Source of the DNA: CAKRPJ01 sp934376955
GTDB taxonomy: Bacteria > Bacillota > Clostridia > Lachnospirales > Lachnospiraceae
Reading direction: 5' to 3'
Assembly: GCA_934376955.1 (NCBI GenBank)
Contig: CAKRPJ010000033.1
Coordinates: 1 to 25,392 of the forward strand
DNA: 25,392 nucleotides
Position 1 is the stretch's first letter. Each line of letters starts with the position of its first letter. Positions 7,690 through 14,494 of this stretch are shown here, in pieces. The notes below the pieces were generated by a model, which was not told the origin of the DNA, did not search any database, and saw only the letters and a program-made list of their open reading frames with translations. Position numbers and translations under genes: made by a program.

Positions 7690-8703
7690 TTATTTTGCCT
7701 CGTCAAGGTTCTGTGTCTGCTTCCATCCCATCTTTGCTCTCAGGTCACGTCCTGTCTGGGAAGCAAGTGTGTTCGCTGCTGCTGCTCTCTTTGCATTGAA
7801 GGTGGTTCTGCCGACCTGATTCTCAAGGATCCAGTTCTTAGCAAAGGTACCGTCCTGGATCTCCTTTAATACCTGCTTCATCTCAGCCTTTACGGAATCG
7901 GTGATGATTCTTGAGCCTGTGCAGTAATCTCCAAATTCAGCCGTATCGGAGATGGAATATCTCATGCCCTCAAAGCCTGCATTGAAGATCAGGTCTACGA
8001 TGAGCTTCATCTCATGGATACACTCAAAGTATGCATTCTCCGGCTTGTAGCCTGCCTCTACCAGTGTGTTGAAGCCGGCCTCCATAAGAGCGGTCACGCC
8101 GCCGCAGAGAACTGCCTGCTCGCCGAAAAGATCTGTTTCTGTTTCTTCCTTAAATGTTGTCTCAAGGATACCGCCTCTTGCTCCGCCGATGCCTGCTGCA
8201 TAAGCCTTAGCGACCTCCATGGAGTTTCCGCTGGGATCCTGCTCAACGGCAACAAGACACGGAACTCCCTTTCCTGCTACATACTGGGAACGAACGGTAT
8301 GTCCCGGGCCCTTCGGAGCGATCATGATAACGTTAACTCCTGCCGGCGGGATGATCTGTTTGAAGTGGATATTAAAGCCGTGGGCAAAGCAGAGAGTCTT
8401 TCCGTCTGTGATGTAATCCTGAATGTCGTTTCTGTAAAGAGCTGCCTGCTTTTCATCGTTTACGAGGATCATGATGATATCGGAGGCCTTAACAGCATCT
8501 GCTGTGTTCATAACGGTAAAGCCATCCTCCTTTGCCTTTGCTGCGGACTTGGAGCCCTCATACAGGCCGATCACAACATCACATCCGGAATCTCTTAAAT
8601 TCAGGGCATGAGCATGACCCTGGGAGCCATAGCCGATAACTGCGATCTTTTTTCCGTCCAGAAGTGATAAGTTACAATCTCTCTCATAGTACATAGTTGC
8701 CAT
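7690..8703 (-). CDS. ilvC: Ketol-acid reductoisomerase (class I)
   Basis: Converts acetolactate or acetohydroxybutyrate to dihydroxy acids with Mg2+ and NAD(P)H. The 337-residue protein has the GYGSQGHA Rossmann motif at 24-31, His108, and the Mg-binding Asp191 and Glu195 in the DLFGEQ segment, then the helical knotted domain with Glu227 and Glu231. Length is that of short class I enzymes. I chose the ATG at 8701-8703, giving MATMYYERDC, because AAGGAG precedes it by a normal distance; an in-frame ATG at 8790 would add 29 residues without family support. The cofactor loop after the second beta strand reads GLYEGSKS, with an acidic residue where NADPH enzymes usually carry a basic one. A 90-bp gap separates it from ilvN. 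Confidence 0.96.
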   Translation of the reverse strand: MATMYYERDCNLSLLDGKKIAVIGYGSQGHAHALNLRDSGCDVVIGLYEGSKSAAKAKEDGFTVMNTADAVKASDIIMILVNDEKQAALYRNDIQDYITDGKTLCFAHGFNIHFKQIIPPAGVNVIMIAPKGPGHTVRSQYVAGKGVPCLVAVEQDPSGNSMEVAKAYAAGIGGARGGILETTFKEETETDLFGEQAVLCGGVTALMEAGFNTLVEAGYKPENAYFECIHEMKLIVDLIFNAGFEGMRYSISDTAEFGDYCTGSRIITDSVKAEMKQVLKEIQDGTFAKNWILENQVGRTTFNAKRAAAANTLASQTGRDLRAKMGWKQTQNLDEAK

Positions 8704-8793
8704 AATTTTTTCTCCTTTTACATGTGTGTAGTTGTATATACTAAGCTGTCCGGGACGCCAATGTCCTACGTTCTGAACAGTTGTCCGCAATGA

Positions 8794-9315
8794 TTATTCG
8801 TTTGAAACGCTGAGCGTATTTTCAATTCCCAGCCCGATGGCAATGTCACCGGAGCCGCTGAGCTCGAGGATTCCAAAGCCTCTTACCGCTTCAATAAAGG
8901 AATCAACTTTTTCCTTGCTTCCTGTGATCTCTGCCGTCAGATGTTCTTCACCGAAATCGGCCACCTTACCGCCATACTGATTGATCAGCTCCAGTACCTG
9001 ATGCTTTGAGGAACCTCTCTGGGTTCCCGTCAGGTGCATTTTTATAAATATATGCTGCGCGAATACCGTATTTTCCGGCTCTAAAAGCGCCACACTCTTA
9101 ACATCGATCAGTTTTTCCAGCTGTCTTACGACCTGGTCCTTCATGTATTCGTCCCCTGTGGATACGATGGTCATTCGGGAATACTCCGGATCCTCCGTTA
9201 CTCCGACAGAAAGGGCGTCAATGTTATAACAGCGCTTCGCGTAGAGACCGGCGATCCGGTTCAACACGCCAAATCGGTTATTTACGATCAAGCCTACTGC
9301 AAATCTCTCTACCAT
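8794..9315 (-). CDS. ilvN: Acetolactate synthase, small (regulatory) subunit
   Basis: Regulatory subunit that stimulates the IlvB catalytic subunit and confers valine feedback sensitivity. The 173 residues start with an ACT domain (about 4-75): the segment NNRFGVLNRIAGLYAKRCYN contains the Gly-Val-Leu effector loop. The C-terminal ALS_ss_C domain follows at about 85-165. Length is normal for the family. The ATG lies only 7 bp after the ilvB stop, with AAAGGAT sites overlapping the end of ilvB, so translation of the two subunits is likely coupled and roughly stoichiometric. Confidence 0.95.
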   Translation of the reverse strand: MVERFAVGLIVNNRFGVLNRIAGLYAKRCYNIDALSVGVTEDPEYSRMTIVSTGDEYMKDQVVRQLEKLIDVKSVALLEPENTVFAQHIFIKMHLTGTQRGSSKHQVLELINQYGGKVADFGEEHLTAEITGSKEKVDSFIEAVRGFGILELSGSGDIAIGLGIENTLSVSNE

Positions 9316-9322
9316 ATCCTTT

Positions 9323-10984
9323 TTATCCTTTCACTATCATATCCTTGATGGAACGTCCCGGCGGGATCATCGGAAGCACCTTTTCATCCATGCCGATGTG
9401 GCAGTCGATCAGGACTGTCCCTTCGGAGTGATCTGCGATATCCAGCGCCTTCTTAAGATCCTCCATCGTATATGCGGCATATCCCAAAGCTCCGAAGGCC
9501 TTTGCCAATGCGGGGAAATCTGTCTTTCTGTCCAGTGTTGTCTGGGAGTAGTGGCCGTCATAGAAGATCGTCTGCCACTGTCTCACCATTCCGAGAACAT
9601 CGTTGTTCATAACGATGATCGTGATCGGGAGCTCCTGGCTGACAGCCGTTGCCAGCTCATTTAAGTTCATTCCAAAACTTCCATCACCGGTAAAGAGGAC
9701 TGTACGCTTTCTTCCGTTAGCAATGCATCCGCCGATCGCAGCGCCGAGCCCGTATCCCATTGTTCCGAGTCCGCCGGAGGTAAGAAGCTTGTGGGATTTT
9801 TCAAACCGATAATACTGCATCGTCCACATCTGGTGCTGTCCTACATCTGTCGCCACCACGGTATCCTCATTTCCGTGACGGTTTACTTCTTCGATGATGG
9901 CCTGGGGCCCGAAGGCCTGTGGAGCCGGGAGGATCGCAGCGCTCTTATACTCCTCGATCTGGGCTACCCATTCCGGGTGCTCATATTTTGGTATAACAGC
10001 AAGGATCTTTGTCAGGATCTCCTTGACATCTCCCCACATGCTAATATCCGCATTTACATTCTTTCCGATCTCGGCGCGGTCGATGTCGATATGGACAGTC
10101 ATACATTTTTTTGTATATTCGTCAATATCGCCCGTCGCACGATCGGAGAAGCGGACACCGACTGCTAAAAGGAGATCACATTCGGACTGAGCCTTTATGG
10201 AGGCGTATTTTCCGTGCATTCCGCACATTCCGAGATTTAACGGATAGGACGCGGGAACTGCGGTAAGGCCCATCATGCTAAGGCCCACGGCCGCATCCAG
10301 CCTTTTGGAAAGCTCTAAGACCTCTGCCTCTGCACCGGAAGCGATCACACCTCCTCCTGCGTAAATGAATGGCCGTTTTGCTTTCTTTATCATCTCCAAC
10401 AGCTCATCCATACCTTCTGTGCTGCTCTTTATCTTCTTTACAACAGAGGGAACCTTCATGTCCTCAATGTACTCGCACTCATTGACCTGCACATCCTTGG
10501 GGATGTCGATAAGCACCGGTCCCTTGCGGCCTGTGTTGGCGATCTCGAAGGCCTCGATGATCGTCCGCTGCAGATCCTTTACATCCCGCACCATAAAGTT
10601 GTGCTTTACCACTGACTGGGTCACACCTACGATGTCTACCTCCTGAAAGGAATCCTTTCCGAGATTGTTCACCGCCACATTTCCGGTGATCGCTACCATT
10701 GGTACGGAATCAAGGTAGGCATTGGCGATCCCTGTCACCAGATTGGTGGCTCCGGGGCCGCTCGTTGCAAGAACAACGCCTGTTTTTTTGCTGGCCCTCG
10801 CATATCCGTCAGCCGCATGGGCAGCGCCCTGTTCGTGGGCGGAAAGTACATGCCGGATTCTGTCGGATGCCAGGTACAATTCATCGTAAATGTTCAGGAC
10901 AGCGCCGCCCGGATATCCGAATATTACGTCTACCCCCTGATGGATCAGTTCTTCCACAAGAATTCGTGCACCATTCATTTTCAT
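9323..10984 (-). CDS. ilvB: Acetolactate synthase, large (catalytic) subunit
   Basis: ThDP-dependent carboligase that condenses two pyruvates, or pyruvate and 2-ketobutyrate, as the first committed step to valine/leucine or isoleucine. The 553-residue protein begins MKMNGARILVEELIHQGVDV. It shows the catalytic Glu51 in SAHEQGAAHAADGYAR, the central FAD-binding region, and the ThDP/Mg motif GDGSFGMN at 433-440 ending in N460-N461. I preferred the ATG at 10982-10984 because a GAGGG site lies 7 nt upstream; the in-frame ATG at 11050 would lie inside the untranslated leader. It is the first structural gene after the attenuator at 11092-11269. Confidence 0.97.
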   Translation of the reverse strand: MKMNGARILVEELIHQGVDVIFGYPGGAVLNIYDELYLASDRIRHVLSAHEQGAAHAADGYARASKKTGVVLATSGPGATNLVTGIANAYLDSVPMVAITGNVAVNNLGKDSFQEVDIVGVTQSVVKHNFMVRDVKDLQRTIIEAFEIANTGRKGPVLIDIPKDVQVNECEYIEDMKVPSVVKKIKSSTEGMDELLEMIKKAKRPFIYAGGGVIASGAEAEVLELSKRLDAAVGLSMMGLTAVPASYPLNLGMCGMHGKYASIKAQSECDLLLAVGVRFSDRATGDIDEYTKKCMTVHIDIDRAEIGKNVNADISMWGDVKEILTKILAVIPKYEHPEWVAQIEEYKSAAILPAPQAFGPQAIIEEVNRHGNEDTVVATDVGQHQMWTMQYYRFEKSHKLLTSGGLGTMGYGLGAAIGGCIANGRKRTVLFTGDGSFGMNLNELATAVSQELPITIIVMNNDVLGMVRQWQTIFYDGHYSQTTLDRKTDFPALAKAFGALGYAAYTMEDLKKALDIADHSEGTVLIDCHIGMDEKVLPMIPPGRSIKDMIVKG

Positions 10985-11091
10985 AATTTGTCCCTCATCT
11001 TTTCTGTTTGTCTGTAAGTCAGAGCTAGTTTTTTGCTCTATAGGAATCATAACTTTCGTACTTTAATGTAACATGGTCTTTCCTATAGAGT

Positions 11092-11126
11092 AAAAAAAAG
11101 CCTTGCAGCGTTGTGCTGCAAGGCTT
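11092..11126 (-). terminator. Attenuator terminator of the ilv operon
   Basis: A perfect 12-bp stem (AAGCCTTGCAGC at 11098-11109 with GCTGCAAGGCTT at 11115-11126) and a 5-nt loop, followed on the minus strand by eight T residues (11092-11099). It lies between the leader peptide stop and ilvB, about 110 nt before the ilvB start. It therefore works as a conditional terminator within the operon leader rather than as a gene-end terminator. Confidence 0.9.
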
Positions 11127-11192
11127 CCTATTCCACGTCTCAAGTCACTTGATCGATGTCACAGTCAATTTATCCCTGGTTCAGCATAACGC
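11108..11192 (-). promoter_or_regulatory. Candidate antiterminator pairing in the ilv leader
   Basis: Minus-strand segment GCGTTATGCTG (11192 to 11182), inside codons 26-30 of the leader peptide, can pair with CAGCACAACGC (11118 to 11108), which covers the end of the 5' arm, the loop and the start of the 3' arm of the terminator. Ten of eleven positions pair. The pairing excludes the terminator. A ribosome stalled on the upstream Ile/Val/Leu codons would leave this segment free. The model is inferred; no folding energy was computed. Confidence 0.5.
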
Positions 11193-11269
11193 AAATAAGC
11201 ATTCCCGTCCACGACGATAATGCTGACAATAATTCGGATAATGACTGCTGCTAGAACTATGTTCATCAT
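11165..11269 (-). CDS. ilv operon leader peptide
   Basis: A 34-codon ORF on the minus strand, ATG at 11267-11269 and TGA at 11165-11167, preceded by GGGGAGG about 10 nt upstream. The peptide contains VLAAVIIRIIVSIIVV; codons 4-20 hold 7 Ile, 5 Val and 1 Leu among 17 residues. That composition, with a following intrinsic terminator and the ilvB gene, is the hallmark of a leader peptide for ribosome-mediated attenuation, as known for ilvGMEDA and ilvBN of enterobacteria. The peptide itself is not expected to have a function once made. The second ATG codon (11264-11266) could also serve as start. No T-box motif is present in this leader. Confidence 0.85.
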   Translation of the reverse strand: MMNIVLAAVIIRIIVSIIVVDGNAYLRYAEPGIN

Positions 11270-11319
11270 ATTTGCGTTTCCTCCCCTTGAGATTTCCGAT
11301 TCGTTTTCGGTTGTTTTTT

Positions 11320-11347
11320 ATTATACAAATATTTTTTGAAATTACAA
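11320..11347 (-). promoter_or_regulatory. Promoter of the ilv leader and operon
   Basis: On the minus strand TTGTAA (11342-11347), a 16-bp spacer and a perfect TATAAT (11320-11325) with an upstream TG-type element. Transcription would begin about 45 nt before the leader peptide ATG, in an A/T-rich stretch downstream of map. Confidence 0.7.
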
Positions 11348-11394
11348 TTACTAAATATTCATGCCTTGTATAATTTCAGGTTATATCTGTTCTC

Positions 11395-12270
11395 TTACCA
11401 TGCCAGAACCTCATGGCCTTTCTCGGTTACCAGCACCATGATCTCCCACTGTGCGGACGGCTTTCCGTCCTCTGTGTAGATCGTCCAGCCATTGCTGTCA
11501 TCGACGAATATTTCGTCTGTTCCCATATTTACCATCGGTTCAATGGTAAATATCATTCCGGGTGCCATGAGCATCTCGGTTCCGCGCTTCGTTACATAGC
11601 TGACAAACGGATCCTCGTGAAATTCAAGCCCGACGCCATGGCCGCCCACGTCCTCAACCACCGTGTAGCCGTGCTTCTTAACGTGATCATGGACTGCCTG
11701 ACCCATATCGCCAAGATATCCCCAGGGCTTTACCTCTGCCAGTCCCTTTTCCACGGCTTCCTTTGTCACACGGACAAGCTTTTCCTTCTCAGAATCTACT
11801 TTTCCGATCTGGAACATGCGGGAAGAATCCGAATAGAAGCCGTTAAGGATCGTAGAGACATCCACATTGATGATATCTCCTTCCTTGAGGATCGTATCCT
11901 CCGATGGGATCCCATGGCACACCTGAGCATCAATGGATGTGCAGACGCTCTTTGGAAAGCCCTCATATCCCAGCGGTGCGGGGATCCCGCCATGCTTAGT
12001 TGTATAATCATACACCCAGCGGTCGATCTCCGCTGTGGACACCCCTGCCTTTATCCGCTCTGCCACATGATCAAGAACAGCCACGTTCAGTTTTCCACTC
12101 TCGCGGATCCCTTCAATCTGTGCCGGGGTCTTAATGATCCTGTGGGAAGGAACCTCATGTCCCATAAATCTTGCACGGCTGACTTTTCGGTCAAACTCCA
12201 TGTGACAATCACAATATTTTTTTCCGCTGCCACACCAGCAGGCGTCCTCCTGTCCAATTCTGCGAAACAT
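11395..12270 (-). CDS. map: Methionine aminopeptidase with N-terminal SEC-C zinc motif
   Basis: Removes the initiator methionine from nascent proteins. The 291-residue protein starts with a SEC-C zinc-binding motif, CWCGSGKKYCDCH (residues 11-23), joined to a type I MetAP catalytic domain. All five metal ligands are present: D137, D148, H211, E244 and E276, plus the conserved H119 and H218. The SEC-C extension makes it longer than the ~250-residue E. coli form; SEC-C MetAPs are known in Clostridia and other bacteria. The start is supported by GAGGAG. It follows the flavodiiron gene by 27 bp and is probably cotranscribed with it; no terminator is seen between them. Confidence 0.96.
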   Translation of the reverse strand: MFRRIGQEDACWCGSGKKYCDCHMEFDRKVSRARFMGHEVPSHRIIKTPAQIEGIRESGKLNVAVLDHVAERIKAGVSTAEIDRWVYDYTTKHGGIPAPLGYEGFPKSVCTSIDAQVCHGIPSEDTILKEGDIINVDVSTILNGFYSDSSRMFQIGKVDSEKEKLVRVTKEAVEKGLAEVKPWGYLGDMGQAVHDHVKKHGYTVVEDVGGHGVGLEFHEDPFVSYVTKRGTEMLMAPGMIFTIEPMVNMGTDEIFVDDSNGWTIYTEDGKPSAQWEIMVLVTEKGHEVLAW

Positions 12271-12297
12271 AATTACTCCTCTTTTTCGTTCCTGTTT

Positions 12298-13449
12298 TTA
12301 TACTAATTCTGCTGCCAGCGCTTCGATCTGCTCTCTGTTTTCATCGTTTAAGGCCGACATGATCCGGACAGCTGTATCGGTAAAGGTGATTCCCTTGCAG
12401 CCCTCTAACATCCCGCGCATTACCTTTGCCGCTGTCGGTGCCCAGGATCCGTTCTCCATCAGGCCGATCGTGCGGTTCTTGTATCCGCGCTCTGTCAGAT
12501 GCTGAATAAATTCTCTCATAAACGGGAATATATCTGCATTGTATGTCGTTGTTGCCAGAACCAGCTTGCCGTAACGGAAGGCATCCTCCACTGCCTCGGC
12601 CATGTCTGCGCGTGCCAGATCGTGGAGCACCACCTTTTTGCATCCCTTTTCTTCCAGCCTCCGGGCAAGAAGCTCTGCCGCAGCCTTTGTGTTTCCGTAA
12701 ACAGAGGTATAGGCGATAACAACGCCCTCGCTCTCCACACGGTAGGAGGACCAGATATCGTAAAGGCCGAGGTAATGTCCCAGATCTTCCTTTAATACCG
12801 GGCCGTGAAGCGGGCAGATCGTTTGTATATCCAGAGCTGCCGCTTTTTTAAGAAGTGCCTGAACCTGTGCACCGTATTTTCCGACGATGCCGATATAGTA
12901 TCTGCGTGCCTCGCAATCCCAGTCTTCTTCCACATCAAGAGCTCCGAATTTTCCGAAGCCATCTGCGGAAAACAGTACCTTATCGAAGGAATCATACGTT
13001 ACGATGACCTCCGGCCAATGTACCATAGGCGCTGTCACAAAGGTAAGCTCGTGGCTGCCAAGGCTTAATGTGGATCCCTCGCCCACTACGATCCGTCTGT
13101 CCTCGTACTCTTTTCCGAAGAAGTTTTTCATCATTGCAAAGGCTTTTGCGGAGGATACAACGACTGCCTCCGGATATTCGTTTAAGAAACGGTCGATATT
13201 TGCCGAGTGATCCGGCTCCATGTGCTGCACGATCAGATAATCCGGCTTTCTTCCGTCAAAGAGCTTTGACAGATTTCCAAGCCACTCCTCTGCAAAATGT
13301 TTATCCACGGTATCCATAACGCCGATCTTCTCATCTATAATCACATAGGAATTATAAGCCATACCGTTCGGAACGTGATACTGGCCCTCAAACAGATCAA
13401 TCTCATGGTCGTTTACGCCTGCATATTTGATGTCATTTGAAATTGTCAT
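12298..13449 (-). CDS. fprA: A-type flavodiiron protein (FprA-like O2/NO reductase)
   Basis: Reduces O2 to water and/or NO to N2O in the cytosol of anaerobes, with electrons from a rubredoxin-type donor. The 383-residue protein has an N-terminal metallo-beta-lactamase-like diiron domain with ligands H76, E78, D80, H144, D163 and H215 (QHMEPDHS and PMVHWPE motifs). A C-terminal flavodoxin domain begins near 243, with the FMN phosphate loop TSVYGNT at 248-254. There is no rubredoxin extension, so it is the short A-class form. A likely partner, an Hrb-type flavin reductase-rubredoxin, is encoded at 24638-25264. The start is supported by GGAGGAAAACA, and a consensus sigma-A promoter lies about 85 bp upstream. 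Confidence 0.93.
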   Translation of the reverse strand: MTISNDIKYAGVNDHEIDLFEGQYHVPNGMAYNSYVIIDEKIGVMDTVDKHFAEEWLGNLSKLFDGRKPDYLIVQHMEPDHSANIDRFLNEYPEAVVVSSAKAFAMMKNFFGKEYEDRRIVVGEGSTLSLGSHELTFVTAPMVHWPEVIVTYDSFDKVLFSADGFGKFGALDVEEDWDCEARRYYIGIVGKYGAQVQALLKKAAALDIQTICPLHGPVLKEDLGHYLGLYDIWSSYRVESEGVVIAYTSVYGNTKAAAELLARRLEEKGCKKVVLHDLARADMAEAVEDAFRYGKLVLATTTYNADIFPFMREFIQHLTERGYKNRTIGLMENGSWAPTAAKVMRGMLEGCKGITFTDTAVRIMSALNDENREQIEALAAELV

Positions 13450-13494
13450 TGTTTTCCTCCTGAATAAAAGAATTTATGTATCATGCTTTTGTAT

Positions 13495-13523
13495 TTGCGG
13501 ATTCTTATATTTTCCTGTATAAT
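13495..13523 (+). promoter_or_regulatory. Promoter of pcp
   Basis: TTGCGG (13495-13500), a 17-bp spacer and TATAAT (13518-13523) with TG before the -10. This gives a 5' leader of about 135 nt before the pcp ATG. It faces the divergent promoter at 13534-13562. Confidence 0.55.
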
Positions 13524-13533
13524 ATCCTTATCT

Positions 13534-13562
13534 ATCATAACGTCGGAGACTCTGTTTGTCAA
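13534..13562 (-). promoter_or_regulatory. Promoter of the flavodiiron protein-map unit
   Basis: On the minus strand a perfect TTGACA (13557-13562), a 17-bp spacer and TATGAT (13534-13539). An inverted repeat GGAGACT (13545-13551) / AGTCTCC (13566-13572) brackets the -35 and could be an operator; no regulator is identifiable from the sequence. Confidence 0.7.
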
Positions 13563-13667
13563 ATAAGTCTCCTGAGAAAATATGCCGTTAATATCACGGG
13601 TATGAATTTTTTGGACTGAAAATCCCCTGTGCTGCAGAGGCGGCTTTAAAGAAAGCGAGGAATTTAC

Positions 13668-14309
13668 ATGAACGTACTGATCACCGGGTTCGACCCCTTC
13701 GACGGAGAGCCGATCAATCCGGCATGGGAAGCCGTAAAAGCCATGAAAGACGAGATCGCCGGGGCAAAGATCACGAAGCTTAAGATCCCGACCGTAGTTG
13801 CTAAATCCATTGCGAAAGTCCATGAAAAGATGCAGGAGCTCCACCCGGATATCGTCATCAGCATCGGTCAGGCAGGCGGACGGTTCGGCGTGACTCCGGA
13901 GCGTGTGGCGATCAATGTAACCGATGCAAGAATCCCGGATAATGAAGGAAACCAGCCCATCGATGAGCCGATTTTTGCAGATGGAGATGCCGCTTATTTC
14001 TCCAATCTTCCAGTGAAGGCCATGGTTCAGGCGATCAGGAACGCCGGTTATCCTTCTACCCTCTCCAACACTGCAGGAACTTATATCTGCAATCATGTCA
14101 TGTATGGAATTTTATACTATATTCAAAAGGAATTTCCAAACGTACGCGGTGGCTTTATCCACGTTCCGTATGCCGTTTCTCAGGTTGTCAATAAACCGGC
14201 AACACCGTCTATGGCCATTGCGGATATTACGGCTGCTTTGGAAGCAGCTGTGAAAGCTGCTGTTGAATATGAGCAGGATATCAAAGTGATTGGCGGAGAA
14301 ACACACTGA
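13668..14309 (+). CDS. pcp: Pyrrolidone-carboxylate peptidase (pyroglutamyl peptidase I)
   Basis: Cysteine peptidase of family C15 that removes N-terminal pyroglutamate from peptides in the cytosol. The 213-residue length is exactly typical. The catalytic triad is visible: Glu78 in GVTPERVAIN, Cys141 in GTYICNHVMYG, and His165 in GFIHVPYA. The N-terminal MNVLITGFDPFDGEPINPAWEA is the family signature. The start ATG has a GAGGA site 7 nt upstream. It is the only accepted gene on the plus strand here, has its own promoter, and converges with clpB on a shared hairpin terminator region. Confidence 0.97.
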   Translation: MNVLITGFDPFDGEPINPAWEAVKAMKDEIAGAKITKLKIPTVVAKSIAKVHEKMQELHPDIVISIGQAGGRFGVTPERVAINVTDARIPDNEGNQPIDEPIFADGDAAYFSNLPVKAMVQAIRNAGYPSTLSNTAGTYICNHVMYGILYYIQKEFPNVRGGFIHVPYAVSQVVNKPATPSMAIADITAALEAAVKAAVEYEQDIKVIGGETH

Positions 14310-14372
14310 TAATACCGATTTTGTGCTCATTTCCGAATTACTTTATTGCTTAGTCCATGGATTTTTTCACTA

Positions 14373-14440
14373 AAAAACTTCATCTCCGGATTTTTTCAGG
14401 CTGTGATATCAGTCTGAAGGTTTCCAGAGATGAAGTTTTT
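14373..14440. terminator. Bidirectional terminator between pcp and clpB
   Basis: A 14-bp perfect inverted repeat, AAAAACTTCATCTC (14373-14386) / GAGATGAAGTTTTT (14427-14440). Inside it are 3 further pairs after one mismatch and an inner TTCAG/CTGAA pairing. T-runs lie at both ends, so it can terminate the convergent pcp and clpB transcripts. Confidence 0.75.
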
Positions 14441-14456
14441 CTGTAACTATTCAGTA

Positions 14457-14481
14457 GGTCTGCGCACTTGCTGCGCTGACC
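14457..14481 (-). terminator. Hairpin just after clpB (tentative)
   Basis: GGTCtGCGC / GCGCtGACC, nine positions with one mismatch and a 7-nt loop, directly after the clpB stop. It lacks a T-run, so it may block 3' decay or assist the larger terminator at 14373-14440 rather than end transcription itself. Confidence 0.35.
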
Positions 14482-14494
14482 GTAAGTTTTCTGA

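Noticed and set aside
8704..8793. Possible internal promoter or T-box before ilvC
   Set aside because: A GTATATAC palindrome is present, but no TGG-ACC T-box sequence, no terminator and no well-spaced -35/-10 pair.
11413..12306. 297-residue plus-strand ORF opposite map
   Set aside because: Antisense to map with all metal ligands intact in the sense strand; Cys/His-rich composition is an artefact of the complementary frame.
13446..14096. 216-residue minus-strand ORF over pcp
   Set aside because: It is antisense to pcp, whose catalytic triad and promoter are clear; the product is low-complexity and resembles no family.
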